24,046 bases of DNA from JACVRU01 sp040905885 (lineage in GTDB: Bacteria > Actinomycetota > Thermoleophilia > Gaiellales > Gaiellaceae): positions 1-24,046 of the forward strand of contig JBBDQR010000123.1 in assembly GCA_040905885.1 (NCBI GenBank), written 5' to 3'. Within the stretch, counting starts at the first letter, position 1, and each line of letters starts with the position of its first letter. The notes beneath the pieces are model-generated. The model was given only the letters and a program-made list of their open reading frames with translations. It was not told the origin of the DNA and searched no databases. Position numbers and translations under genes: made by a program. Shown in pieces: positions 14,549-21,872 of the stretch.

Positions 14549-15793
14549 GTGGTGAGCGATCCTGGGATAGATGCCGCTCTGCGCCATCCCCGTCGCGGTC
14601 GGCGCAGCCTGATTGCGTGGCCGGGTTACCACTCGGGTCTCACGATCGGCTCCTTCGACCGGCGGATCGTCGGCGCGATCGCTAAGCCGCTCGCCCACGC
14701 CTCACGCGACTCAACCATGATCGCGAGCGCGCTCGACGCCGACATGGGCGTCGTCCTGCCGGGCCAGACGTGGCGAAACCAGCTCCCGGCCGACCACTCG
14801 AAGCGGCAGGGCGAGTTCGCGTCTCTTCCGGCTTACCGCGCGCGGCAGGTCGATCCCGGCGCTGGCAGCTTCGCCGCCGATTTCGCGGAGAAGCTCTCGG
14901 AGGACGACCTGGAAGCGCAGCTTGGCGCCGGCGCGACGATCGCTACGACGGCGGCGCATGTACACGAGATCGAGACGGGCGTGGGTCGGCAGAACGACCT
15001 TCTTTTGGTTCGGCTGGCAGCCGAGATGTTCCTCGCTCGCCGAGGCTTCGCTTCCGCCCCCGGGCGGCGAGGACGTCGCGAGCTCTACGCGACGCTGATC
15101 GTTCAAGGCCGGCACGCCGCGGACCCGGCGACGGTCGACTGGCTGATCCAACAGTACGCCGAACTCGAAGGGATCGACGGCTACTGGATCGTCGCTGTCA
15201 ACACCCACAAGAGCGGAAGGCAGCTCGCTGGCTACCTGCGTCTCGCGCTCGGGCTCGATCGGCTAAGCGAACGGCCGACCGTCACCTCCTGTGTGGGCGA
15301 CCCACACCTTGCCCTTTTAGCCGCCGGGGTCGCTGCGACCTGCGCCGGCCTGCATGGGATGAGCTTCAAGTACCCGCCTGACGAACTCGCCGTGGGGACG
15401 GACGAGAGTGACGAGGATCAGCTCGGTCTGGGCATTCACACTTATCACCGAAGCATCCTCGGCAATGCTGGAACGCTCGGCGCCGAGGGCGACGCGATTC
15501 GCGCGGCACTCTTCAAGAACGCGCCGTGCCCCTGTGGCCACCACGTTCCGCAGCGTCCGCCCAAGGGGCGCACGCAGATCGTCGCGCACAACTCTTGGGC
15601 CGTTCAGGCTGACGCGCTCGCGTTTTCCCGCGGTCGCGTCCCGGCTGCCGAGTTGTACCTCTCCCGGCGTGTCGTCAACGCCAGACGCAACCGACAGTTC
15701 TACGGCATGTCCGGACTGCATCCCGGGTTCGTCGCTGTGCTCGCGGAGTCGCCGAAGCTGCGAGAGCGCGAGCGAGCGCTCGGCGAGGGCTAG
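14549..15793 (+). CDS. Unrecognised 414-aa soluble protein, possibly an alpha/beta-barrel enzyme
   Basis: I cannot assign a family. The body alternates predicted strands and helices (for example ELYATLIVQG, DGYWIVAVNTHKSGRQL, PTVTSCVGDPHLALLAAGVAATCAGLHG), which reads like part of a TIM-barrel-type enzyme. A late cluster C327-P-C329-G-H331-H332, with H347 in AHNSW, could bind a metal such as zinc. The sequence GDPHLALLAAGVAATCAGLHG suggests a conserved active-site loop. No membrane segment is present. GTG 14549 is chosen, with GTG 14552 equally possible; no Shine-Dalgarno or leaderless -10 stands out. Its stop codon shares the palindrome CTAG with the stop of the convergent 181-aa gene. Codon use is typical high GC, so the gene is probably real. 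A transglycosylase-like role crossed my mind but the evidence is too thin. Confidence 0.75.
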   Translation: MVSDPGIDAALRHPRRGRRSLIAWPGYHSGLTIGSFDRRIVGAIAKPLAHASRDSTMIASALDADMGVVLPGQTWRNQLPADHSKRQGEFASLPAYRARQVDPGAGSFAADFAEKLSEDDLEAQLGAGATIATTAAHVHEIETGVGRQNDLLLVRLAAEMFLARRGFASAPGRRGRRELYATLIVQGRHAADPATVDWLIQQYAELEGIDGYWIVAVNTHKSGRQLAGYLRLALGLDRLSERPTVTSCVGDPHLALLAAGVAATCAGLHGMSFKYPPDELAVGTDESDEDQLGLGIHTYHRSILGNAGTLGAEGDAIRAALFKNAPCPCGHHVPQRPPKGRTQIVAHNSWAVQADALAFSRGRVPAAELYLSRRVVNARRNRQFYGMSGLHPGFVAVLAESPKLRERERALGEG

Positions 15794-16335
15794 CGCGACC
15801 GCCGGAGGGCGGCGAGTGTCGCCCACTCGCTCATCGTGCGGCCACTGATGACGGCGGCGCGCTCCCAAAGCCTGGCGGAGGGAAGGAGTTTCGCACGGAG
15901 AAGTCGATCGGCTCCTTCGTCGCCAATCCTTTCCGTGAGTCGCATCGGAATTGCCACGAGGCATGTCGTGTTTTCGGCCGGCCGACGCTCGTTGCCATAG
16001 AGCACTCGCAGGTAGGCGCTCTGGCCTTCTGAGAGTTCGATCGAAATGGCCGCCTCCGCAGCCGCGGCGTCCAATAGCGAGGCGAACGAGCCGAGCCCCA
16101 GGGCGCCGAGATCGTCGTCGAGCAACGCACGCTCCACCAGGATCGCGGCCGCTGTCTCGAAGGGAAGTCGCGCCTCGCGTGCGGCCACGGCGATCCTCTG
16201 CCTCGCCGTCTCGCTCACCGGCCACGGTTCGAGTCGGTCGCTCGGTCGCGTGCGCGGCCGCGGCGCGTCTAAGCGTGCTTCGTCAAGGTGCCGATCGTCG
16301 GCGCGGGAGCCGACGAGTCGCGGTCGGAGGGTCAT
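15790..16335 (-). CDS. Unrecognised 181-aa soluble protein
   Basis: No family is recognised. The first 40 residues are Arg- and Asp-rich and probably disordered. From about residue 40 the protein looks helical (ETARQRIAVAAREARLP, then FETAAAILVERALL), loosely like small ribbon-helix-helix or antitoxin-type regions, followed by a mixed segment (AISIELSEGQSAYLRVLYG) and a helical end (LLPSARLWERAAVISGRTM). ATG 16335 abuts a TAGAA-N5-TTCTA dyad, which would make the leader very short. The gene converges with the 414-aa gene, both stops falling in one CTAG, and diverges from the winged-helix gene. The arrangement suggests one three-gene module. Confidence 0.65.
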   Translation of the reverse strand: MTLRPRLVGSRADDRHLDEARLDAPRPRTRPSDRLEPWPVSETARQRIAVAAREARLPFETAAAILVERALLDDDLGALGLGSFASLLDAAAAEAAISIELSEGQSAYLRVLYGNERRPAENTTCLVAIPMRLTERIGDEGADRLLRAKLLPSARLWERAAVISGRTMSEWATLAALRRSR

Positions 16336-16700
16336 TAGAATTTATTTCTATCACGCCTTCCGGTCAGAAAAGGGGCGTTAAGCCTCTGACAGCTCGCGAT
16401 TGGCTGTTCGGGTCGCGCCCGCGACGGCTCGTCTTGCGCTTTCTCCTCGAAGTCCAAGCCCCACCCGAGGGCTGGACGAAGGCCGAGATCGCGGAGGCGT
16501 GTGACCTCTCAAGGAACGGCGGAGCGACTGCGCACGTAGATGGACTCGTGGCGCTTGAACTGCTCGAGGAGGTCAAGGGGCGCTACCGACCCGTTAGTCT
16601 CGAGTACGCTCTCCTTGCCCACGTCGCGGCCCTCGTTGACGATCTAGAGAGCATTCCTGATGTGACAGTCAGCGAGCTCCTCGCGAGGCGCCGCATCTAA
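16275..16700 (+). CDS. Winged-helix DNA-binding protein, probable local regulator
   Basis: The conserved part runs from about 16386: RPRRLVLRFLLEVQ, then WTKAEIAEACDLSRNG as helix-turn-helix, then LVALELLEEVKGRYRPV as wing, with a short C-terminal helix. This is the plan of ArsR/MarR-like transcription factors. The start is uncertain. GTG 16275 is the only standard start that keeps the whole domain, but it overlaps the divergent gene by 61 bp and lies upstream of a good -10 (TAGAAT at 16336-16341). If that promoter is used, translation must begin later, perhaps at a CTG at 16386 after an AAAAGGGG ribosome-binding-like stretch, or at the in-frame TTG inside VLRFLL. It probably controls the neighbouring divergent gene. 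Confidence 0.6.
   Translation: MLRQGADRRRGSRRVAVGGSLEFISITPSGQKRGVKPLTARDWLFGSRPRRLVLRFLLEVQAPPEGWTKAEIAEACDLSRNGGATAHVDGLVALELLEEVKGRYRPVSLEYALLAHVAALVDDLESIPDVTVSELLARRRI
16336..16350. promoter_or_regulatory. TAGAA-N5-TTCTA dyad in the divergent promoter region
   Basis: A perfect 5-bp inverted repeat lies directly next to the ATG of the 181-aa gene and overlaps a TAGAAT -10 for the opposite strand. Its position and AT-richness in a GC-rich setting fit an operator for the adjacent winged-helix protein. Confidence 0.45.
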
Positions 16701-16738
16701 AACCTGGATCGCAGGCCCGCAGCGCGTACAGGCCGATT

Positions 16739-17128
16739 TTGTCGTCTGATCAGCGGAGCACCTCGACTGCGAAGAACCAGGCGAGGTCGCTGCCGTACTG
16801 GGTGACGCGAAACCTGATGGTGCCTCGGGCTATCGCGCCGGCGGCGGCGGCGGCGGCGAAGGTCCGCCTCATCAGCCTGACGTCGCCCGTCAAGGCAGGC
16901 GGCTCCGCAACACTCACGGTTGCCGTCTCTCCGGCGCGAGCCTGCTCGATCACGATCTACTACAAGAGCGGTCCGTCGAGCGCCGCCGGGCTAACCACGG
17001 AGAAACCGTCCGGCGGCAGGGTCAGCTGGACGTGGAAGGTGGGAACGCGAACAACTCGGGGCCGTTGGCCGATCGTCGTCTCCTGCGGGTCGTCGGGCTC
17101 GCTTCGAACGTCGCTCCTGGTGCGGTAG
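16739..17128 (+). pseudogene. C-terminal fragment of a secreted protein with an Ig-like beta-sandwich repeat
   Basis: From about 16850 the frame encodes an alanine-rich linker and then a beta-rich module (VRLISLTSPVKAGGSATLTV, SITIYYKSGPSSAAGL, GRVSWTWKVGTRTTRGRWPIVVSCG). I know this module as the C-terminal domain of extracellular actinobacterial proteins, for example after a nuclease domain. The N-terminal part does not look like a signal peptide or a catalytic domain, and no ribosome binding site precedes the candidate ATG at 16817. The likeliest reading is a decayed or transferred 3' end of a larger gene. The alanine linker is encoded by a short GCG repeat. Confidence 0.5.
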
Positions 17129-17247
17129 AGACACCCGGTCGGTGAGGCGCACGCGGCGATCTAGCCGAGTGCGCCTGCTCATGCGTCACGTCGCTGCATT
17201 TGAGGCGTAGGGTCTCGGGTCGAAGAGTCGATGAGAGGGGAGGCCTG

Positions 17248-17610
17248 ATGGAGACGACACCGACATTGCCGAAGGAGCTCGCCGAGCGCGAAGCGCTCGC
17301 TGTCGAACTCGCAGCCCGCGACGAGCTCGTTCGCGCGTTGAACGACGCCGCTCGTGATCCGTCGCTGTGGAACGAGGTCGAGCGCGAGCCTGGAGAGTTC
17401 CTACGTGCGCGCGGCATCGACGTGCCGGAGGGTCTCTCGGTCGAGTTCCTAACCGATCCGGCCGGTCGCCCAGCGCCTGATTACGACTTCTTCACGATCC
17501 GCTTCTTCAACTGCCGCACCTACTGGATCAAGAAGCCGGGCGGCGCCGAGAAGGTTGAGATCTGCCGCGGATTCCAGATCATCCCGCACCCGCTACCGCC
17601 GATCGCATAG
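17248..17610 (+). CDS. 120-aa protein with an NHLP-leader-like N-terminal region
   Basis: Residues about 30-65 (AARDPSLWNEVEREPGEF, then LRARGIDVPEGLSVEFL) follow the pattern of nitrile-hydratase-alpha-like leader peptides: a Dp-xx-L-xx-P start, then G-I-x-VPEG-x-x-V. In known systems this segment directs modification of a peptide core. Here a 50-residue tail follows, with two cysteines in FFNCRTYWIKK and EICRGFQIIPHP. No modifying enzyme such as a cyclodehydratase or radical SAM protein lies nearby, so it may be a stand-alone member of a related fold. ATG 17248 has a GGGGAGG ribosome binding site five to six bases upstream, which makes it one of the better-supported starts in the island. Confidence 0.68.
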   Translation: METTPTLPKELAEREALAVELAARDELVRALNDAARDPSLWNEVEREPGEFLRARGIDVPEGLSVEFLTDPAGRPAPDYDFFTIRFFNCRTYWIKKPGGAEKVEICRGFQIIPHPLPPIA

Positions 17611-17665
17611 CCGAACGCGCCGACGCGAAGGTCATCTCTCCGCTTGGCACGTCTAGCGGCCCGGC

Positions 17666-18694
17666 TTACCGACCGCCGAGCGCGTCCAGCACGTAGGAGT
17701 GGTGCTCGGTGAGGGTCGTGGTCATGCGGTCGGAAACGCGCTCACGCACCGCGTCGACGGCCACGAGACGTTCCTTCTCGCCGCGGCGGAGGAGGCCGAC
17801 GTAGTACGGCCACGCCACCTCGCTCATGGCATCGATGCTCATCGACGTAAACGGGAGTGGTATCCCGAGGGCTTGGATCTTCGCGGCCTGGCGCTTTCGC
17901 GCGTTCTGGCTGACCAACTCCGTGAGCCGCTTGCAAGCCTTCTGGAGTTCAGCGGCGACAGCCCGCTCGCGCACGCGAGCCGGGATTACTTGCTCGGCCG
18001 CGATCTCGCCGAGCGGCATGGCCGTCGGGTCGTGCGGCAGATGGAAAACGCCAGAGAGCGCGCTGTAGAGGTTCAGAATCGTGCGGCTCTTCAGGCGGTT
18101 CTTGCCGAGCAGCCGCTTCTCGGCCTCGGTGAGCCGGATCTCGAAGAGGTAGAACGGAGCCCAGACGAGCTGCCACAAGACGAGTTCTTCCTTGCCGAAG
18201 ACGCCGCTGCGCTGCTTCTCGAGCTGGCCCCGCCCTTCGTCGCGGCTCATCAGCGGAAGTGGGCCTACGACGCGTCGCTGGGGCGTGGCGACGGCGCCCT
18301 TGAGTTGTGCAACGGCGATCTGCCCGAGACGCTGTTCGAGGTCTGTTGCGTCCCAGAGGTCGATGCCGAGCTCCTTCGCGGCCTGGTCGGCGCCTGTACG
18401 CCAGCCGGCAAGGCTGACGATGATCGCCTTGTTCAGGCCGAGATCGCCGACTATGTAGGCGGCCTTCGAGACGATGTCCTTCTCGATCGGCGTGTTCCAG
18501 GCCTTGCACTCCACCATCACCGCGAAGCTCGTGATGCCGTCCGACTTGACCGCGAAGACGTCCATCTCGTGCCGGCCGCCCGAGCGGCCCTCCCGGATCA
18601 CGTTCAGCTGCGTGTCGTAGCCATTGGCGGTGAAGTAGGCGCCGATCCGCGCTTCGAGTTCGCGCCAGGCGGGGTGGGTCGCACCGGTCGTCAT
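17666..18694 (-). CDS. Mrr-type PD-(D/E)XK restriction endonuclease-like protein
   Basis: Mrr-family nucleases cut DNA, often modified or foreign, and are common in defence islands. The 342-aa protein has the Mrr catalytic core at its N-terminus: a helix (LEARIGAYFTANGYDTQLNV), then HEMDVFAV (metal Asp), then VMVECKAWNTP (E-x-K catalytic pair), and the following helix-strand NKAIIVSLAGWRTGADQAAKELGIDLWD typical of the fold. The C-terminal 200 residues are mostly helical and unassigned. I prefer the ATG at 18694 to that at 18706, because 18706 falls within a TATGAC -10 that pairs with TTGACG upstream. It converges with the NHLP-like gene 55 bp away. No methyltransferase is nearby, so a type IV-like or repair role is plausible. 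Confidence 0.78.
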   Translation of the reverse strand: MTTGATHPAWRELEARIGAYFTANGYDTQLNVIREGRSGGRHEMDVFAVKSDGITSFAVMVECKAWNTPIEKDIVSKAAYIVGDLGLNKAIIVSLAGWRTGADQAAKELGIDLWDATDLEQRLGQIAVAQLKGAVATPQRRVVGPLPLMSRDEGRGQLEKQRSGVFGKEELVLWQLVWAPFYLFEIRLTEAEKRLLGKNRLKSRTILNLYSALSGVFHLPHDPTAMPLGEIAAEQVIPARVRERAVAAELQKACKRLTELVSQNARKRQAAKIQALGIPLPFTSMSIDAMSEVAWPYYVGLLRRGEKERLVAVDAVRERVSDRMTTTLTEHHSYVLDALGGR

Positions 18695-18701
18695 CGCGAG
18701 A

Positions 18702-18729
18702 GTCATACATCGGCGCCGCCCGGCGTCAA
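18702..18729 (-). promoter_or_regulatory. Promoter of the Mrr-like nuclease gene
   Basis: On the minus strand, TTGACG (18724-18729) is 16 bp from TATGAC (18702-18707). The -35 is one base from consensus. The -10 ends seven bases before ATG 18694, implying a leaderless or nearly leaderless mRNA. Confidence 0.6.
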
Positions 18730-19046
18730 CCTAATGACTAGGCGCACCGCCTCAGCCCGGCGCTCTCAGATTGACCGTCGTACCAAGCCTGCGCTTTAGC
18801 TGGGACAACCTCTATGGCAACGGGATCACGCCGCGGGAGCGACGCAGTGGGGTGGGTCAGCGTGCAGCTGATTGATTGCCAGCTTCCGAAAGGCGCGGGT
18901 AACAGCTCCGAGGAGGAGTGGACACGAAAGTCGTGGGTGGTGTCCGCCTCCGTCCCCCTACTGTCCGCCGCTCAGCCGTGATCTGGTACCGGACCCGCGG
19001 ATCTTCTCAGTCAAGCCAAGAGCACCGACACGAGGCGAGTTCCGGG
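18730..19046. other. Stretch of 317 bp without a supported gene
   Basis: Short frames exist on both strands, but none has both a start signal and a protein-like sequence. One plus-strand piece (FSWDNLYGNGITPRE, around 18800) looks protein-like but is only about 30 codons long, so it could be a remnant. I see no tRNA or convincing terminator. Confidence 0.5.
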
Positions 19047-19628
19047 TTAGCGCTTCGCCAACTCCTCGGCAATGACCGCCGCGCGTCGTCTCCGCGCCGC
19101 GTGCGCCCAGCCGGAAAAACCAAGCGCCGCGTCAGCCTTCACCGCAAGCTCCCCTCGGGAGGCTGGTTGCCCCTGCTGGCGCGAAAATCGATTGCCGAAT
19201 TGGCGCTCGAGATTATTCTTGAACCGGACTCCGATCCACTTTTCGTCGGCCTCCTCGGCACTCTTGATGAACATGGCGACTAGAAAGGCGCCGAGCGCCG
19301 CGGAGGTTGCCGAGAAGATCTCCTTGCGTTCAAGCGGGGGGTGATCTCCGGGATCGACTGCGACCGCAAAGATGATCACGCCACAGGCGGCTGCAATCGC
19401 CGTCCCAAATGGAACCAAGACCCAGCCGTCTATCCACCGAGCCGCCCCTACTGGATCGTCCCGGCTGAGCTGGCGCCGAGCCTGAGAGTCGGCCGCGAGG
19501 CCGAGCAGCGCCAGCACGAGGGATGGCGCGAACGCCAATGGCTTCGAGACGTAGAACCAAAGGAGTGCAGCGCCGGCTCCCCCGAGTCCTACGAGGAGCG
19601 GGGGCAGCCGGCTAAACGCGCGACTCAC
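19047..19628 (-). CDS. Four-helix membrane protein of unknown function (193 aa)
   Basis: I do not recognise the family. From GTG 19628 the protein shows hydrophobic segments at about residues 9-27, 29-46, 70-91 and 104-120, with two short loops and a cytoplasmic-type tail of about 70 residues (EEADEKWIGVRFKNNLERQF, later WAHAARRRRAAVIAEEL) that is basic and helical. The GTG overlaps the stop of the upstream 90-aa gene in GTGA, which decides the start: the longer open frame would begin inside that gene. The pair is therefore an operon. No enzymatic motif is seen. Small soluble plus membrane protein pairs occur in some abortive-infection systems, but that link is only a guess. Confidence 0.68.
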   Translation of the reverse strand: MSRAFSRLPPLLVGLGGAGAALLWFYVSKPLAFAPSLVLALLGLAADSQARRQLSRDDPVGAARWIDGWVLVPFGTAIAAACGVIIFAVAVDPGDHPPLERKEIFSATSAALGAFLVAMFIKSAEEADEKWIGVRFKNNLERQFGNRFSRQQGQPASRGELAVKADAALGFSGWAHAARRRRAAVIAEELAKR

Positions 19629-19897
19629 TCGGCGATTACCGCTGTGCAATGCGGCGGATCGCCAGTACAGCAATATCTGAGGCCGTCCTCGTCGTAGATC
19701 GGCCGGAGCTCCGCATACCCCCCGTCTCCGTGGGGCTTGCGACATTGGCCTGAGACCGTCTGCACGGTGGCTTGGGCTAGCTGCACCATCAAGGTCGCGG
19801 CTCTATCTGGTTCGAGTCGGCCTCGAAGAGCATCGGTGAGTTCCGAGTGGATCTCGTCCAGCCGGTATGGCTGCCGGCCAGGCTCAGACATCGACAT
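19625..19897 (-). CDS. Small cysteine-containing protein coupled to the membrane protein (90 aa)
   Basis: The family is not recognised. ATG 19897 has GGAGG five bases upstream, which fixes the start over an upstream GTG at 19933. The first 60 residues look helical (RLDEIHSELTDALRGRL, ATLMVQLAQATVQTV). The last 30 hold four cysteines, three of them in YCCTGDPPHC, which with nearby His residues could bind a metal or form disulfides. Its stop overlaps the start of the four-helix membrane protein, so both are made from one mRNA. Confidence 0.58.
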   Translation of the reverse strand: MSMSEPGRQPYRLDEIHSELTDALRGRLEPDRAATLMVQLAQATVQTVSGQCRKPHGDGGYAELRPIYDEDGLRYCCTGDPPHCTAVIAE

Positions 19898-20195
19898 CTC
19901 AGCCTCCAGTTTGGTGGGAAGCAGGTGTACCACTCCCGTCGCCAGTAGAACAAGGTCCCATGCTCGATCCGCACACCTTCAACTTCCTCGCCCCCGCGCG
20001 TGACGACGTCGCCTGCCCGAATGGACCTGCGCGAGCTCGTCGCCTGGTTCGAGCCGCTGATCGCGGTCGAGTAGGCGCCACTTAGGAGCGCCCGGGGAGT
20101 CGCGATCGCCTCCGAGGTGGGCGTGATCGCTCACTGCGTCCGAAGGGACCATCCTTGTGTTGCAACTGGGTTCGCGGCCGCGGAAGAATCGAGAT

Positions 20196-20912
20196 GTGAC
20201 GATTGACGAACTCCGCTCCCAACACGACGCCGCACATGAGCGCCTCACGCAACTCCAGCGCGACTATCAGGAGTCGCGCAGTCGTCTCGAACCTCAGATC
20301 GAGTCACTATCGGCAGCGGCCGATCACCTGGCGAATCGAGTTCAAGCGGCTTGTGCGGGAGGCTGCTGAGGCCTACGCCTCGGGGCAGAAGCAGCTAGTG
20401 GGCCTTGAGGAAACGTTGAACCCGAAACGGCGTCATCTTGATCAGCGCAGTTGCCCGGTCGCCGTCCGAGAGGTAACAGGGCCGACCAACCACAACTGCG
20501 ATGCATCGACTATCGGGTTTCGCGTCCAACGTTGGGACAAGGGCCACTAGCAGGTGTACTCGCCGCCGAGCGCCGGGCCAAGCAGGCAGAGTGCGAAGGG
20601 CTGAACGCGCGCGCCAACGAGCTTCGCCGCACGCTGGCTCGGCAGCTCGCGGCGATCAAGGCGCAGCGCCCTGTAGTCCGCGAGTCGGCTGCTCAGCTTA
20701 AGCGTCAGCAGCTCGAGCGCTATCCGCGCCCGCGCCGGCGAGCCGGCTGGTATTCCAAGTACTCGAGCAGAACGAACACGACAGAACTCATGGTCGGGCC
20801 TAACGGTGATCTGTCTGAGTCGTATCCGCACGTGCACGTGATCCACGACAAGGAACGGCATCAGATTCGCGTGAGACACACCGCCGCGAGCACGACCGTC
20901 GGTACCAGATAG
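20196..20912 (+). pseudogene. Coiled-coil gene interrupted by two frameshifts
   Basis: Three segments read as one protein only if the frame changes twice. Frame A from GTG 20196 gives TIDELRSQHDAAHERLTQLQ and further helix to about 20340. Frame A+1 carries a helix (VREAAEAYASGQKQLVGLEE) to about 20540. The original frame then gives LAAERRAKQAECEGLNARAN, a basic helix, and a beta-like end (YPHVHVIHDKERHQIRV). The first frame meets stops at 20367 and beyond, so it cannot be read straight through. Either the gene has decayed through two compensating indels or the assembly carries errors. The helical parts suggest a long coiled coil with a small C-terminal domain; I do not recognise the family. 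Confidence 0.55.
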
Positions 20913-20996
20913 CTGAGTCGAGACAAGGGCGGTCTCACCGTCTCCATCCTTCGCCGTGATTCTTGCAAGCTGAGAGTCTAGAGGCACGGAGATCTG

Positions 20997-21272
20997 ATGC
21001 CTACGGCGTGCCCACCGGCGAGAGATCGATCGCTGGCAAGGCCAATTGAGGCAGCCGAAGAGCTGCCGAAGCTGAGCGGACGTGGTCGCCCCGCCGAGCG
21101 CATCCACTGCGGCCTCGCCACTGATCGCTCATATTTGATCTCAACGCTCGGCATACGATACGAACTGGTGTTCGATGCGCAAGTCCTCGGCGTGAACGAG
21201 AAGGGATCGCCGAGCAGCAATCAGAACCTTCCTGGGAAAGCGGATCGAAGCCCATCGAGCAACCTCCGGTGA
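20997..21272 (+). CDS. Short hypothetical protein (91 aa)
   Basis: ATG 20997 has a GGAG six bases upstream. The middle (DRSYLISTLGIRYELVFDAQVLGVNEK) looks like a real strand-turn-strand, but both ends are low in structure and Ser/Pro/Arg-rich. Base composition is less GC-biased at third positions than in the housekeeping block. It could be a genuine small gene or the remnant of a longer one. Confidence 0.33.
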   Translation: MPTACPPARDRSLARPIEAAEELPKLSGRGRPAERIHCGLATDRSYLISTLGIRYELVFDAQVLGVNEKGSPSSNQNLPGKADRSPSSNLR

Positions 21273-21457
21273 GAGTCGTGTCGGGTGGGGGTTGATGATC
21301 ATATGGGCATCACCGTAGGAGGTAGGGCGGTCGCTTGCGACAGGGAGCGTCGGCATGCAGGCGAGTCAGGCTCCTGCTGGTACTCGGCGTCGCCTGCGCT
21401 CAACCGTTCGAAAGGCGGTCCGGCCGCCCGGTATGCGACGGTCTACAGAGAGAGTCG

Positions 21458-21775
21458 GTGGCGGATAGGGCCCATCAAAAGCGCTCCAACCATCGCTTCG
21501 TCGACGAGCTTCCCGAGCTCCTCAGCGAGAAAGGTCTCTCCGTCCGCGAGATTGCTCGCCGCGCCAAAGTGGACCCTGGGCACCTGAGCCGAGTCCTTCG
21601 ACAGGTTGCCTACAAGACGCCAAGCGGCGAGCTCACGCGGAAGATCGCCGTCGCACTCGGAAGGCCACCCGACTACTGGCCCGAGTATCGCGAGGCCATC
21701 GTGCTCGAGCACGTACGGGCCGATCCCGCCTTTCGCGACCGGGTGTATGTGAGTTTGAAGCGCCGACAGCGGTGA
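21458..21775 (+). CDS. XRE/Cro-family helix-turn-helix regulator (105 aa)
   Basis: The product has a typical five-helix DNA-binding fold near its N-terminus: LPELLSEKGLSVREIARRAKV (helices 1-2), DPGHLSRVLRQ (recognition helix), then ELTRKIAVALGRPPDYWPEYR, ending in a helix (AIVLEHVRADPAFRDRVYV). GTG 21458 places the domain about 15 residues in. The frame is open upstream to 21335, but that part does not look protein-like. No strong Shine-Dalgarno is visible. It lies about 100 bp before a HEPN-like gene, with two inverted repeats between them, so it is probably the regulator of that gene and perhaps its antitoxin. Third-position GC is lower than in the left block, in line with horizontal origin. 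Confidence 0.72.
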   Translation: MADRAHQKRSNHRFVDELPELLSEKGLSVREIARRAKVDPGHLSRVLRQVAYKTPSGELTRKIAVALGRPPDYWPEYREAIVLEHVRADPAFRDRVYVSLKRRQR

Positions 21776-21808
21776 TGATCTGGATCGCCGTGCTGAGGCG
21801 CCTTCGTG

Positions 21809-21843
21809 CGAGTGAGGCTCGCAAGCTCAGGTGCCTGCACCTG
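21809..21843. promoter_or_regulatory. Two inverted repeats between the XRE gene and the HEPN-like gene
   Basis: GCGAG-N5-CTCGC (21809-21823) is followed by CAGGTGC-CT-GCACCTG (21828-21843), both perfect. Dyads of this kind directly after a Cro-type gene and before its neighbour are good operator candidates. Confidence 0.45.
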
Positions 21844-21872
21844 GATTCTGGAACCCATGGGCTCGGACGGCC

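Noticed and set aside
14520..14555. 11-codon frame ending just inside the 414-aa gene start
   Set aside because: It could be a leader peptide, but there is no Shine-Dalgarno and no promoter to support it.
16838..16860. GCG repeat as a possible phase-variable tract
   Set aside because: It is short, triplet-based and within an alanine linker, so slippage would not shift the frame.
16750..16953. Minus-strand frame ending RFRVTQYGSDLAWFFAVEVLR
   Set aside because: It has a protein-like end but overlaps the clearer plus-strand beta-sandwich fragment and has no start signal. It could be a tiny remnant, but I cannot support it as a gene.
19811..20060. GGTTCGAG motifs resembling a tRNA T-arm (near 19811 and 20043)
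   Set aside because: No matching acceptor, D-arm or anticodon stem could be built around either one.
19789..20081. Minus-strand frame with LFYWRREWYTCFP and a 17-codon plus-strand frame MDLRELVAWFEPL
   Set aside because: Both are fragmentary, overlap better-supported signals or lack ribosome binding sites. The interval 19898-20195 is best left as a gene-poor region.
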